A stretch of 20,605 bases of DNA, from assembly GCA_938014945.1 (NCBI GenBank), contig CALLQH010000150.1:1-20605 (forward strand), in the 5' to 3' direction. This DNA is from an uncultured bacterium (GTDB lineage: Bacteria; Pseudomonadota; Alphaproteobacteria; SP197). A program made the position numbers and the translations under genes. This document shows positions 7,869 to 13,892 of this stretch, one piece after another (position 1 is the first letter of the stretch; the number at the start of each line of letters is the position of its first letter). The notes below the pieces were generated by a model, which was given only the letters and a program-made list of their open reading frames with translations, did no database searches and had not been told where the DNA came from.

Positions 7869-9091
7869 GACAGCCGCCGCGGCGTGAAGCGGCAGGGCAG
7901 GCTGTGCAGGCCGTTGATGAACATGCCGTGGATCGGCTTCATCGCGTCGAGGTCGATTTCCAGGTCGGGGAGTTCCGTGAACAGGGTGCGGAAGAAGTGG
8001 TGCATCTCGCGCCGGGCCAGATGCATGCCCAGGCAGTGATGCGGCCCGCCGCCGCCATAGCCGACATGGTCGTTGGGCGAACGGGTGATGTCGAAACAAT
8101 CGGGATCGGCAAAGGCCGCCTCGTCGCGGTTGGCCGAGACGTACCAGAAGACGACCTGTTCGCCCCTGGCGATTCCTTGGCCGCCGATTTCCGTGTCGGC
8201 CGCCGCCGTGCGTCCGAAATGCACGACGGGACTGGCATAGCGCACGATCTCCTCCAGCGCGGTCGGGACCAGGCCTTCGAAGTCGCCCCGCCATGCCGCC
8301 CACTGGTCGGGATGGCGGGCCAGGAAGGCCATGCCCTGGGCGATGGAGCTTGCCGTCGTCTCGATGCCGGCGGTGATGAGAAGCTGGAAGTAGATGCCGA
8401 TGTCGCGGTCGCTGAGCGACTCGCCCTCGACATCCGCCTTCACCATCATCGTGATCAGGTCTTCGCCGGGTTGCACCCGACGGGCGCGCGCCAGTTCCTC
8501 GCCATAGGCGTTGAGATCGAGAAAGGCCTGCATGGAATCGCCCATGTCGCCGATCTGCTCGTCGCCATAACCCAGCGCCGTCAGGGTCAGGCGGGCGAGC
8601 CCGTCGCGGTCCGCCTCGGGCACGCCCAGCATGTCGCAGATCACCGTCAGCGGCATGCGGTTGGCGACATCGGTGGCGAAGTCGCAGGTACCGCGCTCGC
8701 TGACCTGGGCGACGACGCCGCGCGCGGTCGCGGCCATCTTGTCCTCCAGGTTGCGCAGCAGGCGCGGCGTGAAGACCTGGGCGACGATACGCCGCAGCGC
8801 GGGGTGCGCGGGCGCATCGCGGTTCAGCATGCCGCCGGTGGTGTAGGCCTCCTCGGGCGTTTCGGAGACCATGCCGGTACCGAAGACCGAGACGAAGCGC
8901 CTGGGATCCTTGGTCACCTGCCGCGTCTCGGCATGGCGCGTCACCGACCAGTAGCCGCGGTCGCGGCCGGGATAGGTCTGCCAGGCGACCGGCCGTTCGC
9001 GGCGGAAGGCGGCAAAGACGTCCAGCTTGTCGGGCCGTTTCCAGAACGCGGGATCGGCAAGGCAGACGGAATCGAGGTCGATGTCGGCCAT
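7865..9091 (-). CDS. cytochrome P450 (CYP125/CYP124/CYP142-like)
   Basis: A soluble bacterial-type P450 of 408 residues. The heme loop is GYGGGGPHHCLG (344-355), with C353 as the thiolate ligand and Tyr345 where CYP125 has Phe (GFGGTGAHYCIG, recalled). The I-helix motif is AGIETT (241-246), with Glu in place of the more common Asp, as in CYP125 AGNETT. The K-helix ExxR is E281/R284 (EEIVRY). The segment MLNRDAPAHPALRRIV (88-103) matches the usual substrate-loop-to-C-helix region. These features suggest the clade that oxidises sterol side chains or terpenoids, but P450 substrates cannot be assigned by motif. ATG 9091 lies 14 bases after the Rieske stop, with GGAG about 8 bases upstream. No ferredoxin or reductase gene is nearby. 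Confidence 0.94.
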   Translation of the reverse strand: MADIDLDSVCLADPAFWKRPDKLDVFAAFRRERPVAWQTYPGRDRGYWSVTRHAETRQVTKDPRRFVSVFGTGMVSETPEEAYTTGGMLNRDAPAHPALRRIVAQVFTPRLLRNLEDKMAATARGVVAQVSERGTCDFATDVANRMPLTVICDMLGVPEADRDGLARLTLTALGYGDEQIGDMGDSMQAFLDLNAYGEELARARRVQPGEDLITMMVKADVEGESLSDRDIGIYFQLLITAGIETTASSIAQGMAFLARHPDQWAAWRGDFEGLVPTALEEIVRYASPVVHFGRTAAADTEIGGQGIARGEQVVFWYVSANRDEAAFADPDCFDITRSPNDHVGYGGGGPHHCLGMHLARREMHHFFRTLFTELPDLEIDLDAMKPIHGMFINGLHSLPCRFTPRRLS

Positions 9092-9105
9092 GGCAGCGCT
9101 CCGGC

Positions 9106-10287
9106 TCAGGCCATCAGGCGGTCGACGACGACGTTCTGGAAGTGGTGTACCGCCGGCTCCCAATAGGCCGAGAAGCGGGTCTCCATGCCCAGTTCGTCGC
9201 GCTGGCCGTGTTTGGTCTGCACCTCGCGCACCAGCGGGAAGTCCTGCTCGCCGACACTGATCCAGCCGTCACGCACCTTCTCGCGGTCGGCGCGGTGGGC
9301 CTCGTCGGTGGCGGCCTCGCCGATGAAGTGGAAGGCGCGCCGCGTGGGCGTGCGGTCGTGGGAGACGGGGTTGTAGATGTTGGTGACGACGTGATCGTCC
9401 ATCACCGCCAGGATCGCGTTGGGCACGATGAAGAACAGCACGATCTCGTTCGAAAGCCCGTCCGGCGCGATCTTGCCGGAGAACTGCGGGAACATCGGCA
9501 GGCTGGTGCCGCGGTATTCGGCAAGCTTCCGCCGGCTGGCGATCGAGACATAGGTGTTGCCGCCGCGCTCGCCCTTGAAGACCTCGCTGCGCCCGCCGAG
9601 CTGGGGGTGGACCCAGGGCAGATGGTAATCCTCGCAGCCGGTCTCGATGGCGAGCTTCCAGTTGCCGTCGAACTGCGCGCTGGTCGTGAGCCCGGAGAAG
9701 CGCGTCAGCGACAGGTCGTGGTCGGGGATACGATCGAGCACGGGCCGGATGAAGTCCTCGAAGGGCTCGGCCTTGCCGTCGATGTTGACGAAGACGAAGT
9801 GCATCCAGGTGACGCTCCGCACCTCGCGCAGGCCCATGCCTGCCTTCTCCAGCCCCGGCTGCTCGTTGGAGGTGACGCCGCCGAGGTCGGGCGTGGCGAT
9901 CAGGCGGCCGTTGAGATCGTAGGTCCAGCCGTGCCAGCGGCACTGCAGGGTCTGGGCCTTGCTGCACGGCTCGGTGAGCACCGTCATCGAGCGGTGGCGG
10001 CAGATGTTGTGGAAGACCTTCACCTCGTTGGCCCGGTTGCGCGCGACGATGAAGTCCCAGCCCGCGACCGAGACCGGCACCGCATCGCCCGGTGCGGCAA
10101 CATCGGATTCGTAGGCGATCGCCATCCAGCCGCGCGGAAAGAGCTTCTTCCTCTCCAGCTCGAAGAATTCGGGATCGGCATAGGCGCGGCCCGGCAGGCC
10201 CTCGGCCTCGTTGGCCGGCCGGCGCAGGCGCGCGATCTGTTCGGCGCTGATGAAGTCCTCGAGCGAAAGATCTGCGATCACGGACAT
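9106..10287 (-). CDS. Rieske 2Fe-2S aromatic ring-hydroxylating-type oxygenase alpha subunit
   Basis: A 393-residue Rieske non-heme iron oxygenase. The Rieske cluster ligands are C96-x-H98 (CRHRS) and C116-x2-H119 (CRWHGW). The mononuclear iron site has H222 and H227 in CEDYHLPWVH, and D349 in GEQDFPLVREVQ. The residue that bridges to the neighbouring Rieske cluster, Asp in naphthalene dioxygenase, is Glu219 here. That is typical of choline monooxygenase, CntA and GbcA relatives, so N- or O-dealkylation or C-H hydroxylation is as likely as dihydroxylation. The ATG has its GGGGAG ribosome site in the loop of a 5-bp hairpin (CGTCC/GGACG, 10295-10310), 25 bases after the tetR stop. P450 and SDR follow in the same operon. 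No beta subunit is present. Confidence 0.93.
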   Translation of the reverse strand: MSVIADLSLEDFISAEQIARLRRPANEAEGLPGRAYADPEFFELERKKLFPRGWMAIAYESDVAAPGDAVPVSVAGWDFIVARNRANEVKVFHNICRHRSMTVLTEPCSKAQTLQCRWHGWTYDLNGRLIATPDLGGVTSNEQPGLEKAGMGLREVRSVTWMHFVFVNIDGKAEPFEDFIRPVLDRIPDHDLSLTRFSGLTTSAQFDGNWKLAIETGCEDYHLPWVHPQLGGRSEVFKGERGGNTYVSIASRRKLAEYRGTSLPMFPQFSGKIAPDGLSNEIVLFFIVPNAILAVMDDHVVTNIYNPVSHDRTPTRRAFHFIGEAATDEAHRADREKVRDGWISVGEQDFPLVREVQTKHGQRDELGMETRFSAYWEPAVHHFQNVVVDRLMA

Positions 10288-10312
10288 GGTCAGGCGTCCC
10301 TCCCCGGACGGT

Positions 10313-10894
10313 TCACAGCGCGTCGAGCGCGTGTTCGATGAGACGGCGGCGGCGCTCTGCCGGATAACGCTCAGGGTCGAGCCCCGCGCGCATGCAGAGA
10401 CCGTCGCCGAAGGCGATCAGGTGATCGGTGATGTCGTCGGCATCGCCCTCGCCCAGCGCGCCCGTGGCGATGGCCGCAACGACCTGTTCGCGGAACAGGG
10501 CGCGCAGGCGGGCGTACTGCTTGAGGTAGATGGCGTTGTGGCGCGGATCGGTTGCGGCGCGGGCCCAGAAGCCCAGCAGCACGGCAACACGCGCGGCGCG
10601 CATGCCCGGCGGCACCAGGATCTCCAGCAGCGCGACCAGCCGCTCCCGCCCGGGCGGAAAATCCCGCACCACCGCCTGCTGGCGCACCACCGCCTGTTCG
10701 GAGATCAGGCGGGCGGCGAAGGCGAGCAGTTCGTCGCGGTCGCGGAAATAGTGCTGGATGACGCCGGTGGTGAAGCCGGCCTCCCGCGCGATCTCGCGCA
10801 GGGTGGCGCCCTCCAGCCCGTCGCGCCCGATGACGCGCCAGGCGGCCTCGGCCACCTCCTCCCGTCGCAGATCGTGATCGACCAGCTTCGGCAT
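10313..10894 (-). CDS. TetR/AcrR family regulator, BetI-like
   Basis: A 193-residue TetR-family transcription factor. The N-terminal helix-turn-helix covers about residues 28-50 (ATLREIAREAGFTTGVIQHYF), followed by RDRDELL. This TTG-IxHYF-RDK/R signature is close to that of BetI. The helical C-terminal ligand domain contains GFWARAATDPR and HLIAFGDGLCMRAG, as in BetI-C-type domains. The ATG at 10894 is chosen over an in-frame GTG at 10927, because the best promoter would start transcription near 10910. It is the first gene of the minus operon and diverges from the second Rieske gene, so it probably represses itself and both arms until a pathway compound binds. The BetI similarity fits the choline-monooxygenase-like Rieske partners but does not identify the ligand. 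Confidence 0.92.
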   Translation of the reverse strand: MPKLVDHDLRREEVAEAAWRVIGRDGLEGATLREIAREAGFTTGVIQHYFRDRDELLAFAARLISEQAVVRQQAVVRDFPPGRERLVALLEILVPPGMRAARVAVLLGFWARAATDPRHNAIYLKQYARLRALFREQVVAAIATGALGEGDADDITDHLIAFGDGLCMRAGLDPERYPAERRRRLIEHALDAL

Positions 10895-10916
10895 GTCCTG
10901 CCCCCGATTCGGGTTT

Positions 10917-10944
10917 ATATTACGCACGTGATGTTAAAACACAA
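10917..10944 (-). promoter_or_regulatory. candidate promoter of the tetR-Rieske-P450-SDR operon
   Basis: On the minus strand TTGTGT (10944-10939) and TAATAT (10922-10917) are separated by 16 bases. The -10 matches TATAAT at four of six positions and stands out as an AT-rich patch in GC-rich DNA. Transcription would begin near 10910, about 16 bases before the tetR ATG. The -35 overlaps the inverted repeat at 10941-10953, a suitable arrangement for autorepression. Confidence 0.45.
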
Positions 10945-10953
10945 TCGCGTTGT
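10941..10953. promoter_or_regulatory. candidate TetR operator (inverted repeat)
   Basis: ACAA-TCGCG-TTGT is an inverted repeat with 4-base arms and a 5-base spacer, inside the only control region between the divergent operons. It covers part of the predicted -35 of the tetR operon and lies about 50 bases before the plus-strand Rieske ATG. The arms are short, so the operator may be longer or elsewhere in the 107-base gap. I could not find a convincing plus-strand promoter. Confidence 0.3.
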
Positions 10954-11001
10954 TGATCGCCGCCGCGAGTTCGGCGAAGTGAGGGGCGAGGAGTGCCAAC
11001 C

Positions 11002-12051
11002 ATGACCGCTGCCGACCTGATCGATACCCTGCCCGCCGCCTGGTACGCCGACCCGGCGGTCTTCCAGGACGAACGCCGCCGCATCTTCGCGCGCCACTGG
11101 CATCTGCTCGGCCGCGGGAGCCAGCTTGCCGAGGCCGGCGACTACATCACCGGCGAGGTCGCGGGCCTTCCGGTCTTCGCGGTGGTCGGGCGCGACGGCG
11201 TCCTGCGCGCCTTCCACAACGTCTGCCGCCACCGCGCCGGACCGCTCTTCACCGACGACAGCGGGCGCTGCCAGGCGCTGCGCTGCCGCTATCACGGCTG
11301 GATCTACGGCTTCGACGGCGCCCTGCGCTCCGCACCGGGCTTCCCCGATGCCGATGCGCTGGACAAGGCTTCCTTCGGCCTTTTCCCCGTGCGTGTTGCA
11401 AGCTGGCAGGACCTGGTCTTTGTCTGCCTGGACGACGATGCGCCCGAGCTCGACACCTGGATGGGTGCGGTCACCGAACTGGCGGCACCCTTCCCGGCCA
11501 TGGGCGATTTCGTCTTCCACGGCGAGAAGACCTACGAGGGCGCCTGCGACTGGAAGGCCTACGGCGACAATTCCTGCGAGGGCTACCACCTGCCCTTCGT
11601 CCACGGAGACCTCGCCAAGGCCGTCACCTCCTGCGACATCCGCACCTACGAGGACGGCGGCTTCGTCGGCTTCCATGTCGGCTACGCCGGCGGCGTGCGC
11701 GAGGCCCAGGGCCTGTGGATCTACAAGTTCCCGGCGATCCTGCTGCACTTCGGGGTGCGCTCGATCAACGTCGAGCAGGTCGAGGCGACCGCGCCGGGGC
11801 GCATCCGCATCCGTTCGCTCTACTGGGTGCCCGAGGGTGAAAGCGCCTTCGGCGATGCCTATCGCGCCGATTCCGACCTGGTGATCGGCGAGGACATGGG
11901 CGTGTGCGAACGCGTGCAGGCCAATCTCGAAGCCGGGCTCTACAAGGGCGGCAAGCTGTCGCCCGAGAAGGAACCCGGCACCGTGTTTTTCCAGCGTCTC
12001 GTGCGCGATGCGCTGGCCCTGCCCCCCGTCAGCCTGGACAAGCAGCCATGA
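11002..12051 (+). CDS. second Rieske 2Fe-2S oxygenase alpha subunit (choline monooxygenase-like)
   Basis: A 349-residue Rieske oxygenase not closely related to the one on the opposite strand. Rieske ligands are C75-x-H77 (CRHRAG) and C95-x2-H98 (CRYHGW). Mononuclear iron ligands are H196 and H201 in CEGYHLPFVH and D298 in GEDMGVCERVQ. Glu193 occupies the bridging position. The C-terminal stretch GEDMGVCERVQ followed by GLYKGGKLSPEKE and FQRLV is typical of choline monooxygenase/GbcA/CntA-type monooxygenases and demethylases. The ATG at 11002 has GAGGAG ending 8 bases upstream; an in-frame GTG at 10993 overlaps that site and is less likely. The stop overlaps the GST start as ATGA, so these two form the plus arm of the divergent island. 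No partner reductase is adjacent. Confidence 0.93.
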   Translation: MTAADLIDTLPAAWYADPAVFQDERRRIFARHWHLLGRGSQLAEAGDYITGEVAGLPVFAVVGRDGVLRAFHNVCRHRAGPLFTDDSGRCQALRCRYHGWIYGFDGALRSAPGFPDADALDKASFGLFPVRVASWQDLVFVCLDDDAPELDTWMGAVTELAAPFPAMGDFVFHGEKTYEGACDWKAYGDNSCEGYHLPFVHGDLAKAVTSCDIRTYEDGGFVGFHVGYAGGVREAQGLWIYKFPAILLHFGVRSINVEQVEATAPGRIRIRSLYWVPEGESAFGDAYRADSDLVIGEDMGVCERVQANLEAGLYKGGKLSPEKEPGTVFFQRLVRDALALPPVSLDKQP

Positions 12052-12704
12052 GCCTTCCCGTCCTTCACATCGGCAACAAGAACTACTCCTCCTGGTCGCT
12101 GCGGCCCTGGCTGCTGATGAAGGTGCTGGACCTGCCCTTCGAGGAACACCTCATCCCGCTGTTCGACGAGAACTGGGATGCCGAGATCGCCAGGGTCTCG
12201 CCCTCGCGCAAGGTGCCCTGCCTGACCGACGGCGACGTGACGGTGTGGGAGACGATGGCGATCGTCGAATACCTCCACGAACATCACCCAGGCGCCGGCG
12301 TCTGGCCGGAGAACCCCAAGGCGCGCGCCATGGCGCGGTCGGCGGCCAACGAGATGCACGGCGGCTTTTCCGGTGTGCGCAGCGCCATGCCCATGAACGT
12401 GCGGAAGTCCCTGCCCGGACGCGGGCGCACCGAAGCCGCGGCGAAGGACATCGCGCGCATCGAGACGCTGTGGGCCGATTGCCGCAAGGCGCACGGCGCA
12501 GGCGGACCCTTCCTGTTCGGCCGCTTCTGTGCGGCAGACGCCATGTTCGCGCCGGTGGTCAGCCGTTTCGTCACCTATGGCGTGGAGCTCAAACCCGAGA
12601 GCCGCGCCTATGTCGATGCGGTGATGGCCCTGCCCGCCATGGAGCAATGGGTCGAGGCCGGGCGGGCCGAACCCTGGGTGATCGCTCACGACGAAGTTGA
12701 TTGA
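12048..12704 (+). CDS. glutathione S-transferase family protein
   Basis: A 218-residue GST. The thioredoxin-like N-terminal domain opens with NKNYSSWSLRPWL (10-22), whose Ser/Tyr cluster supplies the likely catalytic hydroxyl. It has the cis-Pro loop KVPCL (P57) and ETMAI (68-72) in place of the classical glutathione-binding ES motif. An all-helical C-terminal domain follows, with GPFLFGRFCAADAMFAPV as the conserved helix and N-capping region. The start overlaps the Rieske stop by 4 bases, so the two proteins are translationally coupled. In such settings GSTs may conjugate or isomerise reactive intermediates, open ether bonds, or protect from oxidative by-products. The exact role here is unknown. 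Confidence 0.92.
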   Translation: MSLPVLHIGNKNYSSWSLRPWLLMKVLDLPFEEHLIPLFDENWDAEIARVSPSRKVPCLTDGDVTVWETMAIVEYLHEHHPGAGVWPENPKARAMARSAANEMHGGFSGVRSAMPMNVRKSLPGRGRTEAAAKDIARIETLWADCRKAHGAGGPFLFGRFCAADAMFAPVVSRFVTYGVELKPESRAYVDAVMALPAMEQWVEAGRAEPWVIAHDEVD

Positions 12705-12710
12705 GCCGCT

Positions 12711-12735
12711 GCAACATCGCATCCCGGTCCGCGTT
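12711..12735 (+). promoter_or_regulatory. possible EcfG (general stress) promoter for the CsbD gene
   Basis: GCAAC (12711-12715) and CGTT (12732-12735) are 16 bases apart. This differs by one base from the alphaproteobacterial EcfG consensus GGAAC-N16/17-CGTT (recalled). Transcription would start just before the small hairpin and ribosome site of the CsbD gene. CsbD-family genes are frequent members of general stress regulons, which raises the plausibility. The mismatch is in the -35 element, so this remains a candidate. Confidence 0.42.
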
Positions 12736-12743
12736 TTCCCTTT

Positions 12744-12761
12744 GCCTCCACAACCGGAGGC
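12744..12761 (+). other. small hairpin in the CsbD leader
   Basis: GCCTCC (12744-12749) and GGAGGC (12756-12761) form a perfect 6-bp stem with a 6-base loop, ending one base before the ribosome site AAGGAG (12763-12768). It could stabilise the leader or tune access of the ribosome, or be a weak end for the GST transcript. No T tract follows. Confidence 0.35.
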
Positions 12762-12776
12762 CAAGGAGAAAAGAAC

Positions 12777-12968
12777 ATGGACAAGGAACATGTGAAGGGC
12801 GCCGCCAAAAAGGCGGAGGGTTCGATCAAGGAGACCGCCGGCAAGGCCACCGGCAACGACAAGCTGAAGAACGAGGGCCGGGCCGACAAGGCCGAGGGCC
12901 ACGCCCGCAGCGCCGCCGGCGACGTCAAGGACGCCGCGCGCGACGCCAGCAAGGCCGTCCGCAAGTAG
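12777..12968 (+). CDS. CsbD family small stress-response protein
   Basis: A 63-residue, highly hydrophilic, Lys/Ala/Asp-rich protein. It has the CsbD pattern KGAAKKAEGSIKETAGKATGN near the N-terminus, then a second amphipathic stretch KAEGHARSAAGDVKDAA that loosely repeats the first. There is no Cys, Trp or membrane segment; such proteins are predicted to be flexible helices. CsbD proteins are induced by general stress in many bacteria and their molecular role is unknown. A strong ribosome site AAGGAG lies 8 bases before the ATG. The gene stands alone between the GST gene and a strong hairpin, so it is probably a monocistronic unit with its own promoter. Confidence 0.93.
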   Translation: MDKEHVKGAAKKAEGSIKETAGKATGNDKLKNEGRADKAEGHARSAAGDVKDAARDASKAVRK

Positions 12969-12979
12969 GTGTGACGAGC

Positions 12980-13013
12980 CCTGCGCCGGTGGCACTCCCT
13001 GCACCGGCGCAGG
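12980..13013 (+). terminator. strong hairpin after the CsbD gene, likely terminator without T tract
   Basis: CCTGCGCCGGTG (12980-12991) and CACCGGCGCAGG (13002-13013) form a perfect 12-bp stem around a 10-base loop, 11 bases after the CsbD stop. No T run follows, so termination may depend on stem strength or Rho, or the hairpin may protect the 3' end of the short mRNA. The rest of the 141-base gap before the DUF427 gene holds no clear promoter. Confidence 0.55.
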
Positions 13014-13065
13014 ACCACCTTCCGCCAGGCTGCGCCGCTGCGTACGCCACCCGGTGGACTCCATG

Positions 13066-13101
13066 CCTCATCCGCGCAACCTTAGCGGCCGATGCATGAG
13101 G
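13066..13101 (+). other. possible stem that pairs with the ribosome site of the DUF427 gene
   Basis: CCTCAT (13066-13071) can pair with ATGAGG (13096-13101), and directly inside it CCGC (13072-13075) can pair with GCGG (13085-13088). The outer right arm overlaps the ribosome site GAGGAG (13098-13103), so folding would hide it. The arms are short and chance pairing is common in GC-rich DNA. Confidence 0.22.
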
Positions 13102-13109
13102 AGACCGCC

Positions 13110-13892
13110 ATGGCCGCCACGTCACCGGCCGCCAATCCTGCGCCAGGCTTTGCCGCACGCCCCGAACACCGCGTCGAGACCGTGCCCTGCGCCAAGCGCG
13201 TGCGCGCCATGCTGGGCGGGGAGACCATTCTCGATACGCAGCGCGCCATGGTGCTGCGCGAGACCGGCCATATCGCGGTCTATTACGCGCCGCGCGAGGA
13301 TGTGGCGATGGACCGCCTCACCCGCACCGATCACAGCACCCACTGCCCCTACAAGGGCGATGCCAGCTACTACACGGTAAGCGCGGGCGGCCGCACCGCC
13401 GAGAACGCCGCCTGGAGCTACGAGACGCCCTTCGACGAATGCGCCGGCATCGCCGGCTGGCTATCCTTCTATTGGAAGAAGATGGACCACTGGTTCGAGG
13501 AGGACGAGGAGGTCTTCGTCCATGCCCGCGATCCCCATGTCCGCATCGACATCCTGGAAAGCCGCCGACCCGTGGAGGTGCGTGCCGGAGGCGAAACGGT
13601 CGCCCGCTCGACCCGCGCCCGTTTCCTCTTCGAGACCGGTCATGTCACGCGCTACTACATCCCGCGCGAGGATGTGCGGGCCGACCTGCTCGCGCCTTCG
13701 GACAGCCACACCGCCTGCCCCTACAAGGGCACGGCGAGTTACCATCACCTGAAGGTCGGCGGCGCCACCATCAAGGACGCGGTGTGGTTCTATCCCGAGC
13801 CGCTGGACGAAGTGCGCAGGATCGGCGACTACCTGTGTTTCTATCCCGAAAAGGTCGACGCCATCCTGGTCGACGGCAAGGTTGTTTCATGA
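13110..13892 (+). CDS. tandem DUF427 domain protein
   Basis: A 260-residue protein made of two DUF427 domains, at about residues 27-126 and 155-252. Each repeat carries GGET, an ETGH segment, a PREDV turn, the hallmark CPYKG (79-83 and 203-207), and a Trp-Ser/Phe-Tyr strand before a final KKMD or EKVD. The second copy is closer to the common single-domain form. The first has extra acidic residues after it (FEEDEEVF). DUF427 is a small beta-rich fold of unknown function, annotated as a nucleotidyltransferase-like family in some databases without biochemical proof that I know of. ATG 13110 is preferred, 6 bases after GAGGAG; an in-frame ATG at 13092 overlaps that site. The stop overlaps the TPR gene start as ATGA. 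Confidence 0.92.
   Translation: MAATSPAANPAPGFAARPEHRVETVPCAKRVRAMLGGETILDTQRAMVLRETGHIAVYYAPREDVAMDRLTRTDHSTHCPYKGDASYYTVSAGGRTAENAAWSYETPFDECAGIAGWLSFYWKKMDHWFEEDEEVFVHARDPHVRIDILESRRPVEVRAGGETVARSTRARFLFETGHVTRYYIPREDVRADLLAPSDSHTACPYKGTASYHHLKVGGATIKDAVWFYPEPLDEVRRIGDYLCFYPEKVDAILVDGKVVS

Noticed and set aside
10945..11001. Plus-strand promoter for the second Rieske gene
   Set aside because: No -35/-10 pair better than chance could be found; the gene must have one in this gap, but I cannot place it.
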